Shown: in pieces, positions 50,682 through 62,458 of the stretch
Layout of the letters: each line of letters starts with the position of its first letter
Position numbering within the stretch: the stretch's first letter is position 1
Assembly (NCBI GenBank): GCA_035582835.1
Contig: JAYKAV010002553.1
Span: 3,229,940 to 3,293,939 of the forward strand
Reading direction: 5' to 3'
Length of the DNA stretch: 64,000 nt
Source of the DNA: Phoebastria nigripes
Lineage: Eukaryota > Chordata > Aves > Procellariiformes > Diomedeidae
Notes under the pieces: generated by a model
What the model was told of the DNA's origin: nothing
Database searches by the model: none
The model's input: only the letters and a program-made list of their open reading frames with translations
Program-made: the position numbers and the translations under genes

Positions 50682-50972
50682 CGAAGAACCGGTAGCCATG
50701 TACAAAACTGATGTATAGTAGTAACCCTTTACCATGCATTAACTAAAGCTGCTTTTATAAGCTGTAGCAAGCCTTTAAAAATCCGCAGTTAAAGGATAAC
50801 GCCCGTGATTTTAGGCATCGGCAGATGTGTCTCGGACAGAGAAGAGGTCGGCCTGTCTGGCTCTGCTGTTCAGAAGGAAGTTTCTGCAGTTTGAACGTTC
50901 CTTGGGGTTTTTTTTAAACTTGGAACCAGGCAGTTTTAGTTAAAAGTACAGTGCCTTATTTATCACTTTAAA

Positions 50973-50978
50973 AATAAA
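50973..50978 (+). promoter_or_regulatory. Proximal PALI1 poly(A) signal AATAAA
   Basis: Hexamer 292 bp after the stop, followed by TCGTCTGTGTGATTTGG. It would define a short-UTR PALI1 mRNA. Confidence 0.5.
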
Positions 50979-53040
50979 AATAAGAAGCTCGTCTGTGTGA
51001 TTTGGAGGCTTGCGTTTTATACTTGAGGCACAAGCACTTGTACTGTAGCAGAAAGAAAACCACCTTCGTGCACATGAAGTAGCTTTCGGCAGCCTTTGGG
51101 TGCACGCAAACATTTCCCTTTCCTTCGGAGTCCTCCTGTCTGTCTTCTTAGTGGCATTTAAAGCAAAACCAAAACCATTTCCCATCACTGAGGGAGAGAA
51201 AGGCGAATCTGTCGTTTGTCGGTTTGTTAGTAGCAGCTGCTGGTGTCCCATACTGTTACCTGCATAAAAGTATTAATTAGCTACTGGTGTGTGTACTGCT
51301 GATGGCTGCCTCGCTCCCCCATTGCACAGCCCATGGGGTGGGGAGGTCCCGCTCAGGNGGAGGCAGCGGAGGAGATGCTGTGGGTATGAGGCTGCCACAT
51401 CCACTGCTGCCGGGCAGGCGCGCTGGGCTGTATCCGTCTTTATTTCTTGCTGGCTTCAGGGATGAATTGGTCCTGCTGTGCCCTGCTTTTGGACAGACCT
51501 CCTTTTCCCATTTTGCTGCGCTCGTGGTGATTTCTGTAGTCTCTGACGGCAAAGCAGTTTCCGCAGCGCTTCGCTGAATGTTGAATCTCTCCTTTTTTAT
51601 GGGCTTGAGCTCCTTCTGATGTTGGTGTTCTGCAGCAGGGGAGACCTGGCCCTCACCCTGTGCTCTTGTGCACGTCTTGCCTAGCACCCTCCTAAGCCAG
51701 GATTTGCAGTTGGAATAGGGTTGGGATAAGGGACTGACAAGTTTATTTTTTACCATAATTTGCATTTCATCCTTTTACTGGCAAGGTGCGGTTGGTTTGT
51801 CCTTGCTTGTGTCTGGTGCTGTGGAGTCTGAAAGCAGCCAAGCCTCTGCCCTGTCCTGCACGACACCTTTGCAGGGCTCCTCTGCAAGCCTCTGCAGCAC
51901 GTTCAAAAGCCAGCTGGGGNTCTGCAGTAGCAGAACAGGGTCATGGTGCCTAGGACCTCTGAGAAAAACCTGTTAGAAGTGCACAGAGCGTGTGGCTGTG
52001 CTGGCTCTGCCAGGCAGAGATGATCAGCAGCTGAGAAGTGACTGCTGCGGTCTGCACTCGGGGAAAGGACCCTGCTCAGCCATTGCATCTCCACGGCTTC
52101 ACTTTCGCATTGCTGCACAAAGTCCGTTTGCATGAATCCCGGTGCAAGCCTCCTCCCATGCAGAAGCAGCAATGCCTGAGAGCGCACCGCGCGGGCTCTG
52201 GGGTCGCCCGACCTTTAACAGCCGCTTGCTGGTCCTTGCTCAGCTCCTTGTCCCTGCTGAGAGCAAGGCTCTGGTGCAGGCCACGCATTCAAGCGACGCC
52301 TGCCCTGGGGGCAGAGGCTAGAGAGGGCTCGGCTGCAACGGGAATTGCTTTTCACAGTTGGCATTGAACCCCAGATCCCAAAGCCCGTGGACTGGAGGTG
52401 GAAAGCAGATAATCATCTTTAAATCTTTCATTGTACCCATTTAGAGGATGAAACAAGGCGTCTGAGATTCACATGCCCTTTGCAGAGCACCTCTGGCTCT
52501 CTTGCAGGTATTCCCTTCCCCCAGCGCTGACGCACACGAGGCTGCGGCACATTTTTCTCTTACTATGAAATGGCTGATTTAAAAAAAAAAAAAATCCTTT
52601 ACCTTTCCTTTGAATCATGCTAGAATAACTTAACTCTCTGAACAGCTAGGAAGTGATTAAATCTAGCCTGTCAGTCCCTGTACAGATTAATATGAAGTTA
52701 TCTATTACTTTAATTTTTACTGCATGCATTACATATGTCAAACATTCCATCAGGAAAGAATTAAAAACGTTTCAGGAGAGGTGTGAGGCAGGAGGGCACC
52801 GATGGCAGTTAAATGACTGATCTGTACCTTTCTTACAGGTTGTCTTTCCCTCTCGCTTCTCCATCCATGCTTATGGTCCTCCTCTTCCCTCCGCCTGGGG
52901 CAGCCTCTCCGCAGGCATGCGGGCCCGGGATTTCCCCTCCTTCCCCTGGGCCGGGCGTGGGTGTGAGCACCCCTCTTACCTCCGCTCCTCGNGCCGCTCC
53001 CCTGCAGCCAACCCCGCTTTCCCCATCCTTCGCCATCACT

Positions 53041-53104
53041 CCTGACGCGCCTGCGCCGGGCTGCGCGTGCGGAGCCATGCCGGGCACCACGCGCCGAGCG
53101 CTCC
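53041..53104 (+). promoter_or_regulatory. Small CpG cluster with NRF1-like sites
   Basis: About 64 bp with a dozen or more CpG, including GCGCCTGCGCC and TGCGCGTGCGG, which resemble NRF1 half-site pairs. It lies in the middle of the predicted PALI1 3' UTR. Could be a small CpG island or chance. Confidence 0.3.
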
Positions 53105-56100
53105 TNGGGGCTTTCCCTCTCTCTTGCTCTCTTTCATTTTTTAGCTTCTGGTAAAGGCAGGCTGTCCTGCTCCGTGCTTCTGGGAGTGGGAACCTTATGA
53201 GGATAAAAACCTCGACAAAGCAAGTGGGGAGAGGCTTTCTAGATGGGGTGCTGCTGCTCCAGCCTCCCTGGAGCTCCAGCCTCCAGCCCCACGCTGCGCC
53301 CTGGGGCTTCACCAGCACCAGTTGGCTCGAGCATGGCGAGGCTGGGAGATGGCAGGCGTCACACTGGTGCAGGAGCGGAGCAGTATCTGGGCGTCTGTCC
53401 CGGTTCGGTGTGCGTTGCTTGGCTTAGGCAGTGGTGGGATCAGCGCACCGAGCTTCCCGGCAGTATCCCTGCCAGGCATTGGCTCCGGAGAGGAATGGCC
53501 AGGACCTGTTGTGTGGAGAAATCAGAGATGCTAAAAGGAAAACCGTATTCCTCCCACCCCTTTGAACTTCCAGTCTCGGTCTGTAGTCTTCTGTTGTATT
53601 GCTGTGTTTCGGCTTGGTTGGATGGAGACTTCCCGTGCTGAAGGCAGGGAGTTNCCAGGCTCTGGGAGGGAGCGAGGTGGGCTTGGCCGTGCTGGGCAGT
53701 GTGCAGGCAATGTGGCCTGAGGCCCAAAGTNCCTGCAGCTTGTCCCAGGCTCCCATCGCCTTCAACCAGCAGCTCTGTCCATCCCTGGGGGATGCCAGGG
53801 GCATTCAGCAAGCCCTGGCTTTCCCACGTTAGATCCGGCATGTCCCGTGCAAAGAGTAACACTCATGAAATCTGTGCAAAGATCCTATTGACTTTTAACG
53901 GGAGCTGGGCTGTGCCTCGTAGGTGTAAATCTGAATTTCTGCTCCCTTTAATGAGGAAAGGTAGAGGGTGTGTTTTGTGTCAGGATGGGGCTGAAAAGAG
54001 GGTTCTGGGCTGGGCTGGGCTGTGGATTGTTATTCTTGTCTTCAGAAAATGAATTAAGAGAAAGCAAATAATTCTGAGGTTTTTTCAAAGAAAACCATTT
54101 TTAAATACAATTGCCCCAGCCTGCTGCCTGGGACCAGCCCAGGCCAGGGGTGCGCTGCATGTCCCTCGTGGGCGCCTGGCTCAGGTGGGCAGACGGCAGA
54201 GCAGCACCTTGGGCATCTGCAGGGACAGGGAGCAGCGGGTCTGCAGGACGTGCCGAGCCGNGCTGTCCCGGGGGGTGAGATGGTCTGGGGTCTTGTCAGC
54301 AGGGACCCCCCTGGCTCCCTGCTCCACCGCCCTTGGGTCCGATCCCTGGCGCCGCAGCCTCTGCAGGGCTCTCCCCNGCCGGGCACATAAACCCTGCGCA
54401 GAGCTGCTCTGCTCTCTGCCTGCTCATTTCCTCCCAGCAACTCCCCCTTATTTAAAAATTACAATTTTGAGGAAAACTGGAGTGATTCTTCTCTACATCA
54501 TGCTGTTTGTGAGGAGCTGGCAGGAGCGTTTCCTCCCGCAGCTGCTGCGCTGGGTGGTGGGTTTAACAATTCATGCAGGTAGTTTTTATGGAGAGCAGGC
54601 TTGTTTGCCAAGGGATGGGTAGGGTGAAGCCATCGCCTGTGGCTGAGTTATNGCAGCAAGCACTTGGGGCATGACCTCTCCAGCGCACTTCGAGGTGGGA
54701 ATATTGGTGCTTTAATACAAGTTCTCCGAATTACAGATTCATGCAATCCTTTGGGTTACCCCAGGGGAGGTTGCCCCAGGTAGGCCAGGGGTGGTCGTCA
54801 TCTCTAGAAAGGCATTAAGGCTTTCTGCTCTGAGGAAACCCCCAGCTCCTTGTTGGGTTCCTTTCCTTGCTGTCCTTGCCGTCTTTGGTCCCTCTGCCTC
54901 TCCTGTGTGGGTTCTCCACTTGACACCAGTAGTAGCTTCCAGGTCTTGCTGACTACAAGATCTGCTTTTAATGGACTTCGCACTTGCTTTTGTGAGTGCT
55001 TTATTTTGGGGCAGGAAGAAGGAATGCTGTAATTTGCTAGAAAATTAAATTTCAATTTCATTTGCTAGCAAATTAAAGGGTCTGCATGTGAGGTGACTGC
55101 CTGGCAGGGTGGCATTGCCTGGGTAGCTCCATTTTCTTTATGAATGCTCAGATGTTTGAATTTTTTTCTCCTTTTCTTTTTTTTCCCGATCAGTCCTCGT
55201 GTTGCATTGCGCTCTTCCCAATTTACTTCCTGATTTCCTCTCTCCNCACAGCCATGTTTCAGCTATAACGGTGCACAGGAGATAAAAAAATAAGTAGAGG
55301 TAATACCATATATATAACCTGTTGCTCTTTGTTAATGACTTGGGACATGCACTACTCATTTTCTCTTCNTTCTGCAGCGAGGCGGCGGTGGTGCGCTGCT
55401 GAGGCACGGCCCCTGCTTTAGAGCAGCCTGTTTCCAATAAATGCAGCTTCTATGCAATGCAAGGGATGCACAGGGAGCTGCACATGATCTGAATGAATGG
55501 AAGGAAATAAGCAACACGACTTATTGCCTTATTCCACACAGGCATCNAGTGTGTTTCTGTCTGCTGCGGTGCAGAGCTGCCCACTGGCACTACCACAGTG
55601 CCATCCTCAGCTCCGCAGCCTCACTGCGCTCCTCCTCCTCTGGGCCACCCCGCAGCTCCCTGCTCTGCGTCCTCAGCCCCGATTTCAGCACAAGTGCTGT
55701 GTCCCACAAAACAGACCTCTCCTCTTTCCGTTACTTTGGCTTTCCTTGCTGGCCACTTTCCCTTCCTAGTCTTGAAACTAGTCTCCATGCCAGCTTCCCG
55801 GTCCACGTAGCAGGAGCAGCGTCTTCTTAGCTCTGCACCTCCACAGATGTCCTTGCTGTCCCTCTGCTGCCAGTCCCCCTCTCTCATTTGCATGGTTACC
55901 TTTTCCTCTCTCACCTTGTCATCAGCATCTCCGGGTCTTCACACTTCACATAGTCAGGAACTCACCATCTTACCTAACCTCCGGGAGGGGCTGGGTTGGC
56001 TGAGCTCAGAGTCAAAATTTATCTGTTGGGGGGCTGAGGGCTGCATCAAGAGCAGTTTGAGCCCAGGATGGCTCCTGCTATCTGTAGTTGTTAGGGTATT

Positions 56101-57675
56101 GTCTAGCAATGCTAGCCCTGGAATGGGTTTCTCTGCTGACGGAGTGCATGCAGTATATCCAAGGTGTGCACGTGTTTATATTCATCACTAATTCATCACT
56201 AATGAGGTCCTTTTTGCTCGTGTTTGCTGCGTGCAGTGGTGTTTCTGTGTTCAACTGCCAACACGTCAGTGAGATGCATTTGCAGCAAACCTTCTCCAAA
56301 GAGGCGTTTAGCCGGCGCTGATCCTTTCAGCAAACTTTCCGCCGCGTTGCTGGTCATCCTCCGTGAGCTGGGAGAGCGGGATGACCTTGTCCCCNCTGCT
56401 CTCCACATCCCCGTCCCCCCCGTGCTGGGGGGAGCCGTGTGGCGCTGGACCGAGCGGGCTGGCAGGCTGCCCGAGCCACTTTTTGCCGGCATGTGGATGA
56501 GCAAAGCTGCAGCCCAGCTCGTGTCCCAGCTGCTCGCATGGCACCTCTGGAAACGCCGGTGTTTCCGAAAGCTCTGCCAGCCCCTAGTAACCTCCCAGGA
56601 AATAGAGGCGCAATCTCAGAAGGACACAGAGGTACTGCTGCCCTACTTTAACTGATGGACAGTTTCTCTCTCCAGCTCGTATTCTTTCAGCCTGACAACT
56701 GCATTCCCAGTTGAAGGTGACTGGGAAAGCCGCGGTTCCCAGCCTTCCGTAGGCATGGGCAGTGCCTGGGGCAACAGGGAGGTGCGTGCTGCCGTTCAGC
56801 TCAGGCTCTCGCCTTTCCACCGCCGGCGGTTGTGCCGGGGGAAGAGGGCTGAGCCCCAGCCAAGGCGTCCTCGGGTCNGCATCCTCGGACTGTACGCCTG
56901 GATGGCCCGGGAGCGAGGCAGGGGTAGGCTCCCCCCTGCCAGGGAATGCCACTGCAGCTTTTCTTGTAGTGGTAGGTTTTTTGAGCAAACCACGAGGCTA
57001 CGATGTCCCCGCATCGCGCGCGTCCCCCCCGGTGTGTCGTAGCGTCTGTTTGGCCCATCCTTTAGCTTGGTGGTTGTGAAATGAATCCATCTGTTCTAAG
57101 ATGTTCTCAGGAGTTCTTGTTTGTATTAAGCTCACCCCTAGGCTTAGCAGAATCACGGTCCCCGTCCTTCCTCCTCCCCTCCCCGCGGACAAGCCCTCTC
57201 CTTCACGAGCACTTCCACCCCTCCCCGAGGGGCGGCAGGGGGGGCAGCTGGCGGTTTCGATTCAGGGCACGTTGGCAGCTTGGGGGCAGCCGGAGGAGCT
57301 GGGATGCAGCCGGCCGGCGTTCGCCGCATGGGTCTGGAGGCCGGGTGGTCCCTTGGGCTGTGTTGCTAGCCAATGTTTTCTAAGTCTGTTTGTAAGAGTA
57401 CCTAATTTTAAAATGAAATGTGAATATATATTATGTGTAGGTGCCATGTAAGATAGTGTTGTGCTAGGCGGCAGGATGCTAACCTACTTTTTAAGCTTTT
57501 TTGGGGCAGGAAAAAGCATTTTTCTCTCACTTCATGCTCACAGATCTAATATTGTAAATAGTTTTTTTTAATATTTATTTCATGGGCTTTCCACATGGTT
57601 CTTGTTCTGACTGGTGTGTCGGTTGGTGGGGCTGTATCGCCCAGCGTGCCACAACCAAAGGGCTGGCTATTGCGT

Positions 57676-57711
57676 GGGGGGATGGGATGGGATGGGGTAG
57701 GGTGGGGTGGG
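57676..57711 (+). repeat. Seven-run G-quadruplex tract in PALI1 3' UTR
   Basis: Seven runs of three or more G within 36 bp, separated by one- or two-base loops (AT, T, TA). On the mRNA strand this would be a very stable RNA quadruplex. TGGTGG repeats and a GTTT tract follow. Confidence 0.75.
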
Positions 57712-59016
57712 TGGTGGTGGTGTTTGGTTTGGTTTTTTTATGTCACATCAAAGTTGAAGCATTAACTCTTTCTCTTCATCTCGTTTTGATGATGTCAGAC
57801 CTGGTCGATGGCCATGGTCCCCGGCGGGGGCAGTGAGCTCCCGTGGCCGGCCGGGATGGCTGTTCCCCGGGGTGGGGGGCACTGCAAGCAATAAGATTTG
57901 TAGTAATAATGTCTGCTTCGATGGCAGGGGCTCTCGGGGCTCAGGGCCGGGTGGGAAGAACCCCGCTCCCAGCAGGGGCTTGGTCCAGCGCGGGATGGGG
58001 GAGGGTCTCTTGGCCTGGGGATGGCCAAGGAGGTGTCCCCAGGGATGCGGGAGGTGGGGGCTGCCGTCACCCCCAGGGAACCCCCCCGAAAACGGCTGGG
58101 GTAGGGTAGGTAGTTACCGACAGCAAACTCCCGCTAGTGAATTACTGCAGTGAGCAGCTGCCTTCGAGGCTCCTGGGCTTTCTGTGGGAACGGGTGACCC
58201 AAGGGAGCGCACCGCTGTCGCCGTTACAAACCCAGTGCCAGCTCCAGAAGGTCGTTCACTTATTTGCTTGCCGTTCTGCAATTTTTATTCTCCTTCTAGG
58301 GGATTCGAGGTAATTTGGTTGTTTTTTTCCTAAAGCGGGTTTGGATTTTTCTTCTTTTTTTTTTTTTTTAACCCTTTTGCCTGGAAGTGTTTGCTGGCTG
58401 TGCCCCTCCAGCCCGGCTGTCTGTGTGGGGCAGCGTCAGCAGGATCACTGCTGCTTTTATGGTGATGGGTCCCTGACTTTGGAGGGTGGAGCGGGGAGTG
58501 CTGCTGGGTCCCGTCCCTGCAGGACCCCTCGCCAGCCCCACGCTTCCTTCGCCTTTGGAACAGGTGTGTATAAAAAAAGAAAAAAGAAAGAAAAGGAAAA
58601 AAGGCAACAACAACCCAGTAACTTTTTTCTTAAGATGCTCAATGTTTAAATATTATCTCCACCCTGATGGCAAATGTTTTTCCTTCATCTGTGTCTGCTT
58701 CCCTGGGAGAGTTTTGTTTCTCTGTTTGTTTCTATATGAATTTTAGACACTGAGCTGAAAAGTCCTCCTGTCCGGTACTGTATGTTTGAGCCTAAGCAAT
58801 GTGAACTGTACAGACCAGCGGTGGGAAACGGGAGCCGGTGACTGCGCCTGGGAGAGCCGTGGCTTGGGACGGCATTCCCGGTTGCTCTGGGATGCGGGAA
58901 GTACTGTGTTGGGAAAATGAACTGTCTGCTGTGAATTCTCGGTTGGAAATGTGGAGAGGGGTTTCCATTAGATAATGTTTACATACCTCACCTGACGAAC
59001 CTTTGAAAGTGTATAT

Positions 59017-59048
59017 AAAAAAAAAAAAAAAAAAAAAAAGAAAATAAA
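59017..59048 (+). repeat. Poly-A run with adjoining AATAAA
   Basis: A23 (59017-59039), G, then AAAATAAAATTATATT. The AATAAA at 59043-59048 could serve as a poly(A) signal, although the A run itself lowers confidence in the local sequence. Confidence 0.6.
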
Positions 59049-59319
59049 ATTATATTAAGTTGCTTTAAATCAATATGTATAGCTATAAGAGCTGGGTCAT
59101 TTGAACTTTGACTATGTATCGACTCTCTAAATGTTGACATTTTGTGAACTCTGTGCTCCTGTCTTTTATTTCATCCTAGCCTATGGAAGAAGTTGTGTTC
59201 TTGTTCCAGGTAAAAGGTCCCTGACTCAGATCTGAACTCCTCAAGGATTCCCACCACCTTGTTTTCTTTTCTTCCTCCATTGTCGATATTCACCCTATGA
59301 GCTTTCTAAAGGTCCGTAT

Positions 59320-59325
59320 TTTATT
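59320..59325 (-). promoter_or_regulatory. SLIT1 poly(A) signal AATAAA (minus strand)
   Basis: TTTATT on the plus strand, AATAAA on the minus, about 2.8 kb after the SLIT1 stop. I recall a 3' UTR of roughly 3 kb for mammalian SLIT1. A second minus-strand AATAAA lies at 59165-59170. Confidence 0.5.
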
Positions 59326-62138
59326 GCAGCTTATTAAACGTTTCTTTGATATCAGTGTTTGTTTGCTGTGATAACTGGGGAAGGGTGAAGGTGAGCGAGT
59401 GCACAGGGCGGGCAGCAGGCTGGCACCCTCCAGATGGGACCCCCGCCCTCTCTGGAGGGTGGATATAAATGCCCGGGCAGGATTTGAGTGCCCCCACGCT
59501 GGTGTCTGAGCTGGTGGTGCCACTTTCTGCGGCAGATTTGTGTTTGTGGCACAAACAGTGCAACCCCTCGGGTGCTCCCGGGGACTGCTGCCCAGGCCCC
59601 CTCTCCCCTTCCCCAAAGAGTTACAGGTGCCCAGTTTCCCCTGCAGCCGCTCCATCCCCGCAGCAGGCACCGGGCCCTTTGGCTTCTCACACTGCCCCAC
59701 GCACAACCCAGGCAGCGATGGCTCCTTTTGCAAGGTGTTGAACAGATAACCCCGGCTCTCCCCAGCGATGAGCCCTCAGCCCGGGGCTGCGTGTCCTTGC
59801 ACCATGTGGGCGATGCTCTGGCCAGAAGAGGTGGCCAGGGCTGCTCCANGAGTAGCAAATCATCACCCGTGGCAGGACCAACTCTCCCCAGCCTGTGCCA
59901 CCTCCTCATGCGCCCAGCAGCTCCCGAGCACCAGCTGCCCCCCTCTCCCCTCCAGGAAAGAAGAGGCCAAGCCTCTGGATGAATAAATGTCATGTTCACA
60001 TGGAAGACAACATAGACAATACCAAACATCTCCTAAAACAATACAGCCTCTGCCAGCGGAAGGATGCTCAGCGCCTCCCTCGCCAGCCTAGTACAAACCA
60101 GCGTCTTCAACAGTGACACACACAAACCCCACGGGCCAAACAAAGCCACTGTCATTTTCCTGCCCAGTAGCATCTGTAAACAAAAAGGAAACATCATTTG
60201 TTGACCCCGAACATATAAAAATACTATAACAAAATGAAATACAAATATATATTAGAATCTGTAAGTATTCTGTATAAAGAGATACTTTAGCGGTTAGCTT
60301 ACAGCAAGAACAGAAACACAACACAACCAAGCCCTGGCCGGGCCACGGGCAAAATGAGACANGTCCCGGCTCCTCTGTGGGGCAGAGGGGGCTCCCGCGG
60401 AGAGGGCGTTTGTGGCAGAAACACGTCCCTGTGGTGGTGGGAANGTCCTGGATGCTGGTGGTGAGCAGGGATGGTGATGGCACCACGGAGCTGGCTGCAC
60501 CTGGCAGAGATGCCCAGAGCCCAGCCGCAGCCGGTGGTGCAGACCTGAAGCCAATGTGCTGGAGCGGTGCAATGGAGGGATCCGGGGCTGCAGCCCTGGG
60601 ACGAGTTCGTTCACCTGGGTGACGTGGTGACACACTGTCCACCTGCATGCAGTGTCCCAGGTCAGGGTCCCACCATCCTTGGCCCCCACGGGTGTAGAAG
60701 CGATGCTGCTGCGGAGGTCGGGTGCGTGCAGTACCCCGGCACAGGCTCCCCATGCTGCACCGGCAGCGGTGCTGCCCCTGCTCCCACACCAGCCCAGCGC
60801 ATCCGCCGGCACTACGGACTTTGGAGAGGTGCTGCCTGGGCACCGGCACCCAAGTCCAGGAGCTGGTGGGACCTGCCTTGGCAGCAGTGTCAGCTCCAGG
60901 CTCACAGGCTTGGGCATCTTCAGCCTCTTCAACTGGCCCTGGCACCCACAAGGTGGAAGCCCCGGTGATGGACATGGCAAACCCNCACCCCAGCTGTCCC
61001 AGCAGCCTCCTGCCCTGGCTGGCTGGGCCAGCAGGACACAGGGCACCTCTGCCCAGCTGCAGAGCCTCCCCAGGGCTGAGCCTGGAGGAAAGGGGTTCCC
61101 GTGCTGCCCCACACAGCTCCCACCTCTGAGCAGAGCCACCTGGCTGGGCTGGGGGTATTTGGGGCCCCCTCCACATTAACGGCACAGTGCTGGCCCCCGA
61201 GGCACGGGGCAGGGCTAGTGCAGGGACCCCCATGGACGTCTGCACCCTGCTGCCCACAACCCACTCAGCATGCCTGGCACCACCCTGGTCCTGCTCCACC
61301 CGGCATGGCTCCGATGCCACTGCAATGGGCTGGAGCCATGCCCCGTCTCTGGGCACTGTGGGGTGCACCCCAGAGCCCAGCCGGCAAGCATAGCCTGGGG
61401 GTGCCACCAGTGGGTCAGGCTGCGGCTGTAGAGCTGGTGACATTATTTGGGGTGCTCTGGGCTCCAGCATCCCAGCCACGGCACCAGGGAGCTGCTCGCT
61501 GCAGCTGCCATCAGGGCAACGGCAGGTCCTCAGCAGGGAGGCCAGGGCTGGCAGAGGAGAGGATGGGGAGCTGGGCTCCAGGCTCACCGGGACCACGGGA
61601 TGCCAGCTGCACCACGCAGCCCTCTGCCAGCCCTGGCTTGCCACGGCCCATGAGGATCTGCCACGTCAGGCCCCTCTGCTCCAGCCCCAGATGANGGAAA
61701 AGCCCCTGGCTCAGCCGGCTGGATGGAAGGGACAGGGCTGCCGGGGAGGGGACACATGGGGGGACACAGGTGCTGCCCTCCGTGGCCACGGGGCTGTGCC
61801 GGGGGGAAGGCAGAGCGCCGCAGGGAGTGGACAGGGACAGGGAGCAGCTGGGCAGGGCGCCCGCCCTGCATCCACACATCGGTGTAGCTGCAGTTCTTAA
61901 AAAATTCTCTATCTACACATTTGCTTTGTTTGTGGGGTGGTTTTTTTTTTTTCTTTTCTTTTTTTTTTCCCCCCAACCCTCTAGATGCAACAGCTCTACC
62001 CTCCGCCAGGCTCATCCAATGCAGCTGCGGTTCAGGAGCGCCCAGATGGCGATGCTGCGGCCGCAGGGCAAAGCGAGGTCCTTGGCTCTTGGCGGGGGCT
62101 CCCCGCTGGCCCCCCGGCACTCTGGTGCCGGTGGCCGC
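59326..62138 (-). other. SLIT1: SLIT1 3' UTR (predicted)
   Basis: Minus-strand sequence after the TGA at 62141-62139. The stretch 59980-60300 is AT-rich and UTR-like. The remainder is GC-rich and contains a 518-codon open frame (60088-61644, minus) of Trp/Pro/Gly/Cys-rich composition, which I reject as coding. An A/G-rich tract on the minus strand lies at 61940-61975. Confidence 0.6.
59333..59338 (+). promoter_or_regulatory. Distal PALI1 poly(A) signal ATTAAA
   Basis: Common variant hexamer followed 15-30 bp later by a clear GT-rich element (GTGTTTGTTTGCTGTG). Beyond this point the sequence becomes GC-rich, fitting the SLIT1 side. Confidence 0.5.
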
Positions 62139-62383
62139 TCACAGGCACTGGCTGCAGCCGCACTTGCTGGGCTTCTCCACCTCCTCCACAAAGGTCGCGC
62201 CATTGCTGCACTCGAAGGCATATTTCCTGCGCCGGAGCCGCAGTCCGGTGCAGCAGCCGGCACCGGGGCTGCTGCAGGCCCCCCGGCACTCTACCCAGGC
62301 CACTGGCCGCGTCGTCTGGCAGATGGCGTAGCCCCGCTGCACCTGGTGGTAGTCCCGCACCGGCTCCCCACGGCACTCCGGCT
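62139..62383 (-). CDS. SLIT1: SLIT1 last coding exon, C-terminal cystine knot
   Basis: A 245-nt coding exon on the minus strand, from acceptor AG (62385-62384) to TGA (62141-62139). It encodes about 80 residues: [20 protein letters not shown], then [20 protein letters not shown], and ends [15 protein letters not shown]. This is the CTCK domain, with the vicinal CC, the basic [11 protein letters not shown] stretch and the terminal CGC.C that define Slit C-termini. Family knowledge: Slit proteins are secreted ligands for Robo receptors, and the CTCK domain supports dimerisation and matrix binding. The insertion SSPGAG before the CC makes that loop longer than I recall for human SLIT1. Confidence 0.95.
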
Positions 62384-62458
62384 CTGCAGGACAGCGATGA
62401 TTAGCCCGGCATCCTGGTGTGGGGCTGCCCCCTGGGCATCCACCTCCCCGGTGCCTAC
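62384..62458 (-). other. SLIT1 intron (75 bp)
   Basis: Very short GT-AG intron, donor at 62458-62457 and acceptor at 62385-62384. The reading frame is also open across part of it, but the EGF and CTCK sequences join properly only when it is removed. Confidence 0.9.

Larger units (their letters stand above)
307..59355 (+). other. LCOR: LCOR gene span (5' partial), both isoforms
   Basis: This is the span of the LCOR transcription unit inside the window. The first exon(s) and promoter lie to the left and are missing. Exons 307-372, 788-867, 10663-10795, 15606-15893 and 18800-18893 join in frame to either 21813-22782 (short LCOR) or 46181-50681 (PALI1). From the ATG at 15656 the short form is 238+94+970 nt, 433 residues plus stop, exactly the length I recall for human LCOR. 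The long form is 238+94+4501 nt, 1,610 residues, somewhat longer than the roughly 1,557 I recall for human PALI1. The right boundary is the most distal plausible poly(A) signal and is an inference. Confidence 0.9.
50682..59355 (+). other. LCOR: PALI1 3' UTR (predicted extent)
   Basis: Non-coding after the TAG at 50681. A proximal AATAAA at 50973 with a GT-rich downstream stretch would give a UTR of about 0.3 kb. A distal signal near 59333 would give about 8.7 kb. The last 2 kb (57400-59350) look most UTR-like, with TGTAAATA at 57553 and TGTATATA at 59010. The middle is GC-rich, with open frames on both strands that are not protein-like. It also holds a CpG cluster at 53041-53104 and a G-rich tract at 57676. 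Part of the middle could be intergenic if the proximal site dominates. Confidence 0.5.

Noticed and set aside
60088..61644. Minus-strand open frame of 518 codons in the predicted SLIT1 3' UTR
   Set aside because: Composition is Pro/Gly/Trp/Cys/His-rich as expected from GC-rich non-coding DNA, other frames are also open, and nothing in it resembles a known domain.
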